Part shown: positions 37,574 to 50,364 of the stretch, piece after piece
Layout of the letters: each line of letters begins with the position of its first letter
Position numbering within the stretch: position 1 is the stretch's first letter
Origin: Hippophae tibetana
Lineage: Eukaryota > Streptophyta > Magnoliopsida > Rosales > Elaeagnaceae
DNA: 64,000 bases
Direction of reading: 5' to 3'
NCBI GenBank assembly: GCA_037013495.1
Contig: CM072806.1
Span: forward strand, 5,146,001 to 5,210,000
Translations under genes and position numbers: made by a program
Notes under the pieces: model-generated
Databases searched by the model: none
Seen by the model: only the letters and a program-made list of their open reading frames with translations
What the model was told of the DNA's origin: nothing

Positions 37574-39786
37574 TCAACTGGGGGTGCTCTGGCCTTTGTC
37601 TTTGTACACGGCTTCTAAGCATTCCTTGGCCCTGTGAACCTTAGATTGAATGTAAAAGCTCCCATTCTTTGAATTATTCTCAAACAAAGTGTCGTATTTC
37701 TGCATTAACATAGAAAAAACAGCAAAACAACTTACGTTTCACTTGTGACACAGACTACAATAATGGAAAATCGAAGTGCAACACCAAAGAACTGACCTTC
37801 AAAACCTCCTCCCAAGTAGTTTTCTCTGAGATGCCAAGAATTTGCCTTGCTTCTTGCTCTGTCATGACTTTGCTTCCTTTGCGAACTGCATTTTGCAATG
37901 TTTCTTGAGCAACACCAGTTTTTGACGCATCTGCAACATAAAAAAAGGCATTAAAGTTACGCATGCCTTTCTGGCAGTAACAAAGTCGAGTAAAAGAAGC
38001 ACCTATGTTGGTTAAATTAAATTATATGAGACATTAGTACGCCTGAAATTGATATGCCATATACCAAAGCACACTGCAAATGGAAATTGTCAGAACAAAA
38101 TTTGGATTTGTCCCTTAACAATAAAAAAGCTGGAGCAGAAATGCGAGAAAGATAAACATAGATCTGAAAGGATTGAGAGATCAAGGAGCACCAGAAAATA
38201 TATCACAACATTCTTGCTTTCTTTTTCCTTGACAACTACCCTCAACACTAGTGTAAAAATAGTTCAGTAAAACTCTGTTTTCATTTATCCCATTTTAAAT
38301 TTCTATGGATGTTATTACTTATGCTTCGTTTAACTTTGAAGTTTGAACTGGTTATAGAATGATGAATCACCAGACCTTGTTTGGTAGTTTAATTTTGCTA
38401 GTATGACCTTTTTGATGAATTACACATTCGTTTATGCTTATTTAATTATAACTTTCATTCCTATAAAAAATAAAACTTTCTTACTTTATTTATTTTTGTT
38501 TCAAGTTTTAGCTTTTATCTTATTTGTTTTTAAATTTAAAATTTAGGGGTAAGCCTCTCAACAATGGGGGGAAGATCTCAACGAAAGAGAGAAAAAAACA
38601 CCAATAAATAAATAAATAAATAAAATTGAACAAACCTTCATATTGATACAAGACATCAGGAAAAATTCCAATATTGCGCACTGACCAATATCATCAGTAA
38701 ACTTACTTGCTAATGCTTGACGGTATGCTTGAACGAAAGCCCTGGCTAATATACTTGAGCCCATCACAATTAGATTAGCAAGAATTTTTGCAGCCTGAGC
38801 AAATGGATGAATGGATTAGCTAAACAAGAGCTATCCATGAGAAAACAAGAGGACCCAAACAAGAATACACAGACTTCCATAAGTGTTTCACCAATTCCTA
38901 TTATCAACTCCTCCCTCCCTCTTCTTCTCAACACACGCCTTATAAAAAAAACTAAAATTGCCAAACTTTGCTAAATAGAAACTACTCTTACTCTCCCAGA
39001 TATGTTACATGTACTTGTTCAGGAATACATATCTAGGTGTTGCCAATACACACTTTTTCTAAATTTTCTATAAATTTATAACAAATTAGATTAGAGTACC
39101 CACACCAAATATGTCACTTGGACCTAGGTACTTCATAAAAAATGAAGTGTCCCAGTAAAATATCAATCTAATTTGAACTAGAAGTTTCTCAAACACCAAA
39201 TGTATATGATAAAAACACAATACCAGCAGATAAGACTAATGCAACTCGGGAAATTTACAAAGAACATATAACTAGGTATCCCTCCTTTTCTCCTCCTACT
39301 ACATAGGATGGCACAAATAATATTTTAAAAAATGAGTAATTTTAATTTTTAATAGGACTGCATTATATAATCATTTTGTTTCATTTATGTTTTAAGAAAA
39401 ACGAGCACATATTTTTTTAACATTGTACGATAAATATGTCTTTTTATTGAAAGGGTTAAACGTGAAATCATGTCGTCCGAGGGTTTTAAATATAAGACAG
39501 AGAGCTGTATTGTGTCAAGTAAAATCAAGCAACATGCTTATAGTATAAACCGCCTCAAATAATCGAAAAATTACAAATTAATATAGACAATAAATGTGAG
39601 AATTCTCAAAGCTCTAACATACATTAGCAAGTTCCAAATTCAATCTAGAAAATAAAAATTCCAAATTCTAATTTAGTTTCCTATTATCTTTCTGTCATTC
39701 ATCACATTTCCAGGCAAGCAAACAGACAAAAGACAACAATAATATGATTGAATTAATAAATGAGAAGACGAAATTGGACGTACCAT
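37574..39786 (-). CDS. PAM16: Mitochondrial import motor subunit PAM16/TIM16
   Basis: Exons 39784-39786 (initiator ATG only), 38707-38794, 37797-37930 and 37574-37699 join in phase to 116 residues, the family's length. PAM16 is a J-like protein of the presequence-translocase motor at the matrix side of TIM23; it pairs with PAM14/TIM14 and restrains stimulation of mtHsp70. The N-terminal hydrophobic part (LANLIVMGSSILARAFVQAY), EQEARQILGISEKTTWEEVL and the J-like helix KYDTLFENN (with DTL in place of HPD) are diagnostic. The C-terminus is HRAKECLEAVYKDKGQ STPS. In Arabidopsis the homolog is MUSE5, a negative regulator of immunity. Exon 1 supplies only ATG, with the donor immediately after it; introns 1 and 2 are about 0.99 and 0.78 kb. 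Confidence 0.93.
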
Positions 39787-40355
39787 AGCTCACTAATGTC
39801 AAGTCGATCTCTCCGATGGCACGAACCTATAATTTTCACAACGATTTAGGGTTTTGAATTTATGCTGAAAATAAAATGGATTGTTTTTGATAGTTCCTTT
39901 TCGTCGATTAATATGTGAAGACAGTGGCTTTCAAAGAAACCACAGATATTGGTTGGAGGCAAGGAAGTCAAACTCTGCGAGAAGAGGCTTTCTGATTCCG
40001 AAGGAAAGGAATGAAATGAGCGATTTTAGCTTCTTTCTTTCTTTCTTTTTCTTTTTCCTTGTTTTTTTTTTCTGTATATCATTCGATATAAAAATATTCA
40101 CAATAAAATAAAATAAATATTTCATTATTTTTAGTATAATAATAATAGAAACTATCGTAAAAAATTTAATTCCTTATTTCTTGTACAAAAAATCATAAAA
40201 AGAAGAAATAAGCATTTTCTTAGGGTGCGACCCAAATTGCATTATATCGATTTAACTAAAAAATATTATACAAATAATTATCTCTAAAATTTTAAATTAT
40301 AAAAATAACATTATTATCTTATATTAACACATGGATTAAACAATGTATTCGGAGT
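39787..40355. other. PAM16 promoter/5' UTR side and intergenic DNA
   Basis: Upstream of the PAM16 ATG on the minus strand; it includes a TTTC-rich tract near 40030-40070. No further gene is seen before the repeats at the invertase 3' flank. Confidence 0.45.
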
Positions 40356-40800
40356 TATTTCTTTTTATGATATTCAAATACAAATAGTAGTAATAATTTA
40401 ATGATAAGATTTATTTACCCTTTTTATTATATTCAAATATAAATAGTAGTAATAATAATAATCCTTACTTGATTAACAGTTATGAAACAAGTAATTAATA
40501 ATTTAATAATAAGATTCATTCAGTAATCTTTTTACGATATTCAAATATAAGTAGTAGTAGTAATAATAATAATAATAATACTTATTTGATTATAAAATAC
40601 AGAGATCCTTAACATAAACTAATAATAACCATACCAAATTTTTATAAACCTAACAGTTAAGAAACAAGTACTTATTCACTCTTTTTATGATATTCAGATA
40701 TATAAGTAGTAATAATAATAATACTTATTTGATTATAAAATACATAGATCCTAGACATAAACTAATAGTAACCATATCAAACTTTTATAAACCTAAACCC
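40356..40800. repeat. Imperfect tandem repeats at the invertase 3' flank
   Basis: Four diverged units each start with CTTTTTATGATATTCA-like sequence (near 40358, 40420, 40528 and 40680), followed by GTAGTAATAATAAT runs. The two rightmost are longest and share ACTTATTTGATTATAAAATAC and TTTTATAAACCTAA. A related single unit occurs near 51068-51140 in the second arm of the duplication. Confidence 0.7.
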
Positions 40801-40810
40801 CAAAACTAAT

Positions 40811-43800
40811 TTATCCAAACACCTTTGGGTTCATTGTAGGAAGCTTCATACTCCATGCAGTGAGATTCTCTACGGTAACAATTTCACTTCCATTGTTGAA
40901 TACGTACAAGTGAGCATTCTTCATGGTTGCTACAAGTGGATAAACTCTAGATGTTATACATGTCTTCCCTCCTTCTCCAAAACTTTCTACCACCGAATGA
41001 TCAATCTGCAAATCCATCATTAATAATATGTAATGATAAGAATAATGAAGGATGGAAACAAAATTTAGATCACATTTATTAATACTAAATTGAATTTGAA
41101 AGAAATAGAAAAAATAATGAATCAAAAATTGAGGGAATTGAAAATATATATTTTTGGCATAAAATGTCTTTTGATTATGTTTACCATTTCAACGTATACA
41201 AATTTATAAAAGTAACACATTAAAAAATATTATATTATTTTAGTACGATAAAGATTGTTAAGTCTCACATTATCTAAGAGTAAGCTAACATTATTGTTGA
41301 TTGGTGAACCCTCTAACTCACAAACTTGTTTTTGGGTTAAGAGTTAGGCCTGAGTTTCTAAGATAGTATCAGAGTTAAGTTCTTGGCTTCTTCGTATTCC
41401 CATTGGCCCTCGTGCCGTAAATCCAGACTCTAGTCGATGTGGAGGGGGATGTTAAGTCACACATTGATTAAGAGTAAGGTAATAGTGCTGTTTATAAGTC
41501 TGGACAACCTTATAACTCAAAAGCTGATTTTTGGGTTAAGAATTAAACCTGAGTTTTTAAGAAAGATTATCTGAGATTTTCTTGAGTTTCTAAAATATTA
41601 CTGTGCTAATTGAATTTAAAAGATATAATTTTTTTGAAAGAGAGTGATTACTTACATGTTGAAATAAAAAGAGTAATGTATCCATTTTACTTAAAAAAAA
41701 GGAAATAAAATAATTATGATAACTATTAAAGAAAGTACATACCAAAGTTCTTAGGGATAGCTTCTTATATGTTAAATCCACATCTACAAAACCACCAAAT
41801 GATGGCCTATATATTCTTTTTCTTCCAGTAGAGCTTGCGTAGCCAGGGTGAGAAAAAAAAAAAGAGGAAAATTTAGTTCATGAAATATTAAAAATGTAAT
41901 AACCGAAATGATATGTTGAGCAAATAACAATTTTTTCACGACTAGTATCAGTTATCTATTATTTAAAACAAATAGATCTATTTTTTTAACCAATAAATAA
42001 CTAACATATTAATTATATGATGTTATAACAAGTTATTATAATAAAAAAAATTGCATCATAAAAGTTAGTTCAAACCTGCTTGCATCAGAGCACAAGAGAA
42101 CTTTGTACTTGTTTGAATCTTTGAAAATCCTAAAGAAAATAGGAGTCAATTCCTTTAGGTCCTCAGAAGCCAAAGTCAAAAGCCCAAATGGCCCAAGCCC
42201 ACTTTCAACCTTTGAACCTTTTTGGGTACAGAGATCTTGGGCATTTACCCAACTTCGATCAAACTTTTCGGCTTTGTCTAAGCTTGGGAATGAGAAAGTA
42301 ACCTCCACATCAGCCTATAATCAAGTCCATGACAAACGACCAAAAAGAGAATAATATAAGTAATTTCAATTTTATTATCATTATTTTAAAAATATATATT
42401 ATATCTAATGTATTTTAAATAAAATGTTACAACTTCAATCCAATTTTTATAATAAATTTTATGGATATTATTTTATGTATCTCACTTATTAGTTGAATTT
42501 TTTATGATATACTGTGTTAAAGAACAATTAAAGAATATGGTTTTTATAAAAAAAATTAAGAGCGAGATTTATTAAGAAATTGAACCATACCTGATAAGGA
42601 GTGATTAATTTAACTTCAACGTGTTGTCCCTTTTGCAGTACTGTTTTCTTCATTTCAACTTGATTATACCTTAATTTATCTAACTCTGCAACTGGCCATT
42701 GGATCAACTGTTTTCCATTAGGGTCCAACCTCACAGTCCTAGGAATTGCCTGAAACATATACGTCAAGAAATTTAATCAATGTCATTCAAAACCATGCAC
42801 ATGAGTTGGTAACTCAGCTAGCAAGTGTTATATTACAGTATATTATCTTGTAATATAATAACATATACTGCGATTATGTGGTTTTAAATTCAATTATATG
42901 ATAAAAAAAAAAGAAATATTATGAGAAAACTAAATTATATAGTAAATTTTATATAAACTTGAGATATGCATATTTGAAATTCATAGTAAAAACCTTTATG
43001 ACTAAGTTAGTTAAATGTTTTCACTTTTAAACTAAAAGAAAAGGTATGTTTTTTTATAATATATATGTACTGTATTTTTTAAGATGTAACATTGCAAAAA
43101 AAAAAAATGTGATAATGAAATTTTTAAACCCAAACTTTAATAACTAACCTGAATTCCAGCCCATCCCTTTTTAACATCATCAAAAGCTGTATCAGACTCA
43201 TTGGCCCAACCCCATAAAACTCTTCTCCTCATAACAGGATCATAGAATGTCTTTGAGGCATAAAAGTTTCCATAATCATATCTTAGTCCATTCCAACCAT
43301 CTATCGAGTTATCATCTGGTATATACCTATCTTTCTTAATATCATATGTTCCAATTGTGTAGTACTCAAACCTAGTAACATCAAGGCTTACTTTAAATAC
43401 ATGCTTAATATCTGGGCCCAAATTAGATAACTCCAGCCCATTTGTACCTGACACTGAAACTGGGAAAAAATCAGGACATTCCCACATGCCTGTGTTGGGT
43501 ACATTGTGTAGAGGATGTTTGGCCTTAACCCACTTCTTGAAATCCCTACTCCTATACAAAAAGGCAATACCCCTGTGTCTGTGTCTCCCACCTATTACAG
43601 TCCTCCAATGTCCATCTGGGCCTTTCCAAGCTGTTGTTGGGTCACGAAAGTTGCTCGCGTTCATCTTTATTGTCGGAACAATTAACGGGTTGTCGTCTGG
43701 TTTAACCCATTCACGAAGATATGGGTCGGACAAGTTTTTTGGCACGGCATAGTTTTGGACCTGTCGATTTTGTGGGTCGAGTCCGGTGTAGAGTATTACG

Positions 43801-46800
43801 GGTTTGTCACCCGGGAGAATAGTGGCTGACCCGGACCAACATCCATTAATGTCAAAGGGCTTTGAAGGGTAGAAAGTAGGCTCAAGGGCCTTCCAATTTA
43901 TCAAATCATTTGAAACTGAATGGGCCCAAACAATGTTACCCCAAACTGATCCATTGGGATTGTATTGGTAAAATAAGTGATATAGTCCTTGGTAGTACAT
44001 AGGTCCTGTTTGAATATCAAGGTGAATTAGTCCCCAAAAAAATCATAAAAAAATCATAAAAGACACTTGAAGTTTAAAATGTCTGTCAGAACTCACCGTT
44101 TGGGTCTGTTTGTATTTCATCGATGAAAAGGACAAGCATAAAGACAACAAAAAAATAAAAGTTCAGTAACATATTAAAAAAATTAATGATAGGAAAAATA
44201 AAGTACAATAACATATGTTTGATTTTTTCAGTAAATAGAAAAAAAAATTATGAAAATATTATATTCTAAAATCAATCTTAGTTAAAAACTTTTGAATCAA
44301 ATCACTTTTAAATATAATTATGAACAAAACTTACCAAACTAAAAACCAGTTAATACTTATAACTACCCTAGTAAAAGAAATCCAGTGTTATTTAACGTAA
44401 GATTCATCGTGTCATAATAAAATTACAAAAAGAGAATTCATTATAAGGAGTTGCTATTTGGGATACAATTTATCATACATGATATGAATTATTTTTTAAT
44501 TAAAATTAATTATCAATTATTATATATTCGTAATAATATTTGATTTATTATTATTATAAATATATAAATTAACTAAAGACAATTAATTTATAATATTAAA
44601 AAATATAAATTTAGGTTAGAAAAACTAACACAAAAATGTAAAACATGAAAAACATTACAATAACACACACAATATGACACGATTGATACGTTATCAATTA
44701 ATTAGAAAAATTGGTACTTTTAGATTACTATTATTTTTGTTTTGTTATCATGTTTGATCTATATTCTCAAATATAACACATAAAATATCCCTATTAATAA
44801 GATAATATTGCATTTTTGTCTAAATTCAACAATAATCTCAAAAAATTAAATAGTTTATAAATATCAATTAATGTTAAAAAATCAAAATATATTTACGTAA
44901 TTTAAGTATAGATATTTGATGTATTTTACTTAAAAATAAGGATAAAAAAATATACTAAAATAAGAATATAAATAACCAAATATACCGATGTTTAAATTTA
45001 GAAATTTAAAAATAAGAAACAAAGAATTATCAAAGACCACTAATGAATTACATAATAGTCCTAAAGAAAACAAAGGAGACGAAAAGGTGTCACATATGAA
45101 GATGTTACAAATGTCCCAAAAAGAAAAGCTTCACACTCATGCTTGGAAAGAAAGGGTCGTAAGGGATGAAATAGTTCTCTACTTCACTAGGCCGATCGAC
45201 AAGAAAATCCAAAAATATACTTCAGCAAAAATAGTAACATAAAAGGTAGTTAATTGAGTTTGTCATCCAAAAATATACTTAGTTTAAATGTCAAGTAATG
45301 CCCAAAAGGTTTGTAAGGCGTTTTAGGCTTCTTAAGATTGTTCAGTAAAACAATAGATCAAATGTTAGCTGATAGGCTTTCTAATTAATATGCGAAGCTA
45401 TGTTGTGCAAATTGCATGCGCATATATTCTATATTGTATGAAGAGTCCATAGTATTATAGGTTAGTTTAATTGAAGTTATTAGATGATTTAAAGTGATTT
45501 CATTAAAAATATTAAAGTGTCACATTTTAATAATTAAAATTACCTTATTTTATATATGTTTTATTCATTTTTTACTTTTAATACTCGTTTTATTTTTAAT
45601 TAAATTATAAATTTTATTAAAATTAGAGCTTTTGTTGTTCTATAACCCTTTTCGCAATAAGAATAAAAAAAGTCATTTTTATTATAAAAAACTAATGGCT
45701 ACTTAATTTTTGGTTGTCACATTTTTTATTATTTACTTTAAAACTCATTTTTCCTTCTTTCTTCCTCTCTTTTCTTGTTATATGTTTTCCTTTTGTTGGG
45801 TCAGATAACTTGGTTAATGTCTCTTATTAGAAAGTTATATTATAATACTTCAATCTAATAATCAATATCATTTTATCACTTTTAAATGGTATTTGATTTT
45901 TTTTACCATGTAACGAATAACATTCTTGAAAATTTAAGAAAATGAAGCTCACTGTATGCACGAAAGCACCAAGTGCTCACCATGACACTCCTTTAAATAT
46001 ACTAGTAATAAAGACTTACATATAACGACATGAAAACGTACAAGTAATTTATTAAAATCTTAAAATAATTACTATTAAATTAACTAAGTGTCAGGCCCTG
46101 CAAATTACATGCAAAATTGGTATAATTACATGCATGACTTCAATACAGAAAGTATTATTTTTTGTAATTTTTTATACCATCTTCCCTATTTTGGATTTGT
46201 GTATTTGCAAAGGCATTGGCATGAGTTCTCTCAAATAAGAATCAACTTATAAGTTTTCTTTTTTTTAATATCAGTATTTGATCTTATCATATTTCTTAAT
46301 CTTTTTTTTCTTTTCTTTTTTATGAAAACAAAGAGTTAAAATAATTTTATTTTACTACAAATCCGTATTCTTAATTATTATGTGTAAGATTCTCTCGTAA
46401 ACATGGATAACATGTGAGCATGACAAGAGTCATCTAAACCGATGAAATTAAAATTAAGATATACTAAAGAATGATTAAAAATTATTTGCGTTATTAGAGC
46501 TTAGTTAAACAAAATATATATGAATTATATAATATTATTTAAAATAATAATTCAAATCTCTCCTACTGATACTGAAAAGGAAATTGATAAATTTTTTGAA
46601 AAAAAAAACTAATATTAAATTTAAAAATACAGCATACAAAGATATATACAAAAGCTTAAACTAACAATATCGGGTTCACTGTTAACACATATATTGAGAG
46701 AGAGAGAGAGAGAGAGAGAATTCAAAGCATGGGAATAATAACATAATGGTGTTTTTGATGATAAGTATTATGATATTTTTTTCCCACAAGATCGAAACCA

Positions 46801-47396
46801 TTTCACGTGGTCATTCAAACTTAGAGAATAATTTCAGTTATAAAAATTCAATTCCTGATTTTTTTTAAAAAAAATTAATACACAATAATGGATATAACAT
46901 AAAAAAAAGTAAAATTACAAAATAAATAAAATTTCTAAAACTTATAACATAAAAATAATATATAATAATTTTTCAATTAATTTTAAACGTTATCTAATTA
47001 GATACTGTTTAAATTAAATTATAAAAAATATAGGTATTATTTTTATAATAAATTCTAAGAATGTTATAGTAAAACTCCAAACTTAAATGAAAAAAATGAA
47101 TAACTAAACAGCAGTTAAATTTAAAAAAGAAAAAAAATGTTGAATTTGTATCAAAAGAGTAAGTAAATTATTAAAGATTGTGAGAAGAACGCACCATTAA
47201 TCCAATGTTTTGAAGGTTGAAAATGAAAGCCAGTTTTGTAGACATGCTTAGACTCAAAGCCCTTATCAAACAGAGACTGCCACTCTTTATAAACATTGTG
47301 TGATGCTTCAACCACAATATTGTTGTTTATAATCATAATCATACGTAGAAAGCAAATCAACACATTTGACATTGATAATAACTTTTGAATTTTCAT
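40811..47396 (-). CDS. Cell-wall invertase-type beta-fructofuranosidase (GH32)
   Basis: Seven exons: 47195-47396, 44097-44105, 43149-44005, 42591-42749, 42076-42314, 41743-41833 and 40811-41005. They join in phase to 583 residues. GH32 acid invertases hydrolyse sucrose in the apoplast. Visible are a hydrophobic N-terminal segment ([11 protein letters not shown]; secretion signal), the nucleophile motif WINDPNG (Asp68), FRDP (transition-state stabiliser Asp192), and WECPDFF with acid/base Glu246. Pro after WEC is the cell-wall rather than vacuolar type. The start MKIQKLL was chosen because upstream in-frame sequence has no ATG. Exon 2 is the classic 9-nt mini-exon for DPN. Before LRYDYG the segment is SIDGWNGLR: Asp306 is kept but a Lys associated with sucrose preference is Asn309, so a fructan exohydrolase cannot be ruled out. 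Intron 6 carries a TRIM element. A ruined copy lies to the right. Confidence 0.92.
41251..41567 (+). mobile_element. TRIM (miniature LTR retroelement) in invertase intron 6
   Basis: A non-coding 307-bp element (41256-41562) flanked by the 5-bp target duplication AAGAT (41251-41255 and 41563-41567). The LTRs are 41256-41363 and 41450-41562, both beginning TGTTAAGTC and sharing TTTTTGGGTTAAGA. A tRNA-Met-like primer site TAGTATCAGAG lies at 41364-41374 and a polypurine tract GTGGAGGGGGA just before the right LTR. It is antisense to the invertase. The corresponding place in arm B (near 51702) is unfilled. Confidence 0.85.
44097..44105 (-). other. 9-nt invertase mini-exon
   Basis: On the minus strand it reads ACCCAAACG between CAG and GTGAGT; with the single G from exon 1 and GA from exon 3 it gives D-P-N-G. 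Plant acid invertases are known for this mini-exon. The intron to exon 3 is only 91 bp, the one to exon 1 about 3.1 kb. Confidence 0.93.
44106..47194 (-). other. Invertase intron 1 (about 3.1 kb)
   Basis: A long AT-rich intron. It includes a lysine-rich open frame at 44988-45242, which I regard as chance, and a (GA)n tract at 46696-46719. Its 5' half (46080-46790) is recognisable in arm B at about 54680-55370. Confidence 0.7.
46696..46719. repeat. (GA)n microsatellite
   Basis: About 12 GA units; a shorter (GA)n run sits at the equivalent place in arm B (55274-55288). Confidence 0.85.
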
Positions 47397-47528
47397 TTTA
47401 ATGGGAGTCAATTGATGATTACCAAAATAACAAGTATTAAATTTGAAAATTTAAAGTTTAAAATTGAAATTTGAAAGAAATAAAAAAAAGATAGAAGAAA
47501 GTTATGAAGTAAATGAGACTTTGGGACT

Positions 47529-47536
47529 TATTTATA
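47529..47536 (-). promoter_or_regulatory. Probable TATA box of the invertase gene
   Basis: TATAAATA on the minus strand, about 135 bp upstream of the ATG. The equivalent position in arm B (near 57179) is changed to a TATACAAATA-like sequence. Confidence 0.5.
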
Positions 47537-47599
47537 GAGATTAGTACGATGCTGACCCAAAACAAGTAATGCAAGGGTTTTTCGGTGGGAAGTGAATCC

Positions 47600-50364
47600 T
47601 TTAATGATTTTTTTTTTTTATTGATCTCTATCAATTAGTGATTATTATTTTTAATTTTATTTATAATAATTTTTTTATATAATAGTATAAAATGATGTAG
47701 ATCATTAGATGTATTTTTAAAGGTTAGGATTTAAAGTAAGTAAAGATTAATAGAAATTAATTTTGAAAATAATAAGAAGAAAATAATTTAAATTTTGCAT
47801 TTAAATTTGAAAGCATGTCGATCGGTTTTATAAACACCGTAAACTTCTCCGATTTAATTTTGTTTAGGTTTTTTTTTTAAAGTACATTTACACGTTCAAT
47901 ACTACTTTTATTTAGATTTTGTTAAATTTTAATTTTAATTATAAAAAAATTGTTTTTTTCACGATACTTTTTAAAAATATATATATATTTATGCATATAT
48001 ACAAAAGAATTTTTTTCCAAATGAATTTTTTTTTTTTTAAGATTAATACTTAACGTGTTTAAATTTTTGACTTAAAAAGAAAATAGTAGATTTTATCCCC
48101 ACTAATAAAGATATACATGAGAAATTAAAGAAGCCTGTAATGTCGGAAAGAATTTTCAAACAGACTATTATCAAATATAAGATATTTTGAAAAAATTTAA
48201 TGATTTTATCAACAATTAAATAATAATAAAGTCAAAAACAAATTATTGCAGTGTACCACTCAATACCACGTGTATTCAATTAAATATTTTAATGATTTTA
48301 AGTTTTAACTCTAAGTAAATTTTTAGAGAATTTTAACGTGTGAAACTTAGAGAAATTTTAAAAAATTTAAATGTGTTTAAAAAAAAAATTAATTTAATGT
48401 AAAATTACTTGATTAGTTCGCAAAACAATTTAATAATTATAACATGTTTGATGTATTATATTAGATATAGATTAAGTATAATTTTATTGGTCTAAAATAT
48501 ATTAAATTATATTATAATTAATTTGAACAATATTTTGTGATAAATTGTATAATATAGTTGGATAAAATTGATTATAAATATTTTAATAAAATTATTATAT
48601 TTAAAATATTTTTTATTATATATTTTTTAAAAATTTATTTTTAATTTGATATAAAATAAAAATTAAAATACATAATTTATACAAATTCAAACAGATTAAG
48701 TTAAGTAAGTTAACTATCTTTAAACTTACACTCCTAATTATATGAGTGTATAAATAATTAATTATATAATTAAAATATTTAATATTTTCTAATAACTTAA
48801 ATTTTAAAAAATTTACTTTAAATCTATATAACTTTAATTCTTTAAAAATTTTAAAACTTTATATCTAGGTTCGGATTAAAAATATATATTTATGATTCAA
48901 ATTTTTAAGAATGGTAAGTTAAGTTTTAAAATTAGACTAATAAATTATAAATATTAATTTTTATATAAACCTGATTAAAGTTTGATTCTTTGAGAATGAG
49001 CAATATATATCACGACTGATTTTCAAGGATTTTAAAGAAATTTTAAGTTAAAAATACACATAAATTTTTTTCAATTCTTGTCCTACCCAAAGATCTCCAT
49101 GGATTTACGTTTTTCTATCTTTTTTCTTCCCTTTTAACATTTTCTCATCTCTCTCATACCAGTAGACTCTGTCAAAATAAGTTCTTAAAATTCTATAAAA
49201 ATCTATACTAATTTAGATTTGTTTAACAGTCTCTTAACCTAAATTTACTCTCCATAAATAGATTTATAATCTCTCAATTATTTCTTATATTATGTCATTA
49301 TTCTAAATCTCTTATCATAAACTTGAGTGGTTTTGGGTCCTATTGAAATATATACCACACTAACAATCAAAACAACAAATAACTAATTTAATGAAAAGTC
49401 ATGTTAGAATTCACTAAAGTAAATGAATGATGTTTCAAAAACATTTACCCACCAAACAATTTGTTGAGTATAATCTGCATAGAGTAGAAAATTCCAATGC
49501 AACTTTAATAATGAAAACTAGTAAACATGAATCACATAATTATTTAATTTAAATAGCTTAAATTCATAATAAAATATTTTGTATTATATGTATATAATTA
49601 TTGCATTTTATATTAGAAGTCCTATAAAAAAAATGTTACATCAATTCTGTTATTATATACAAATGAATATTTTTATATTTTAATTTTTGAGTTAGATATT
49701 TAAAATCTCATTATTTATGAAAATTAGGTAATATAAATACTTATTTTTAATATTTTTATAGATTAAAAGTATTTAATTATTTTAATAAATTATATGATTA
49801 ATATTAATTATTTTTCATAATGATAAGACTTGAAATACAAAACTCATGTACTATTAAAATGTTTATTTTAAAAAATTATGGAACTATGATGACTAATCTA
49901 ATAATAACGTGACTAATATACTCATTTGGTAAACAAATACAATAAATACATTTTTTCCCTTCCATAATTAGGTGAATTATTTTAACGTGAGAGTTTGGAA
50001 GAAAGCAAAAATTTAGGGAGTGAGAGGATACAACTGAATGGCATGCAATTTTGTCTACAAATAACAATACACACAAAATTGGATGGAAGAAATCTACTCA
50101 TAAAAATCTACTTAAATAAGTAAAAAGTTTTTCTTTTTTGGGAATTAATTTATGGTCCTGTTGTTTTCTCAAATGACACTAAACTAAGTAAATTTATTGT
50201 CATCAACGTCAATGAATGTCAATAATCCACATTTGGTTGAAAGAGATTCATGTGATTACTGCTAAAAATAAACAGATGAAACGGAAACGTTATTCAAGGA
50301 AATAAAACTTAGAACATGTAATTGATACGTACCCTCCTCCTCATCAAGAAAAACGAGCAATTGC
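47600..50364. other. Upstream flank of the invertase (arm A)
   Basis: AT-rich non-coding DNA. Blocks near 47790, 49320-49475 and 50252-50325 are recognisable in arm B (near 57275, 58483-58622 and 61938-62000). No gene is seen. The last block is homologous to the kinesin 3' UTR region. Confidence 0.6.

Noticed and set aside
43486-43752. An 88-codon open frame on the plus strand
   Set aside because: It is a shadow of invertase exon 3 on the other strand.
44988-45242. A lysine-rich 84-codon open frame inside invertase intron 1
   Set aside because: No signal, motif or conserved counterpart in arm B; AT-rich introns give such frames by chance.
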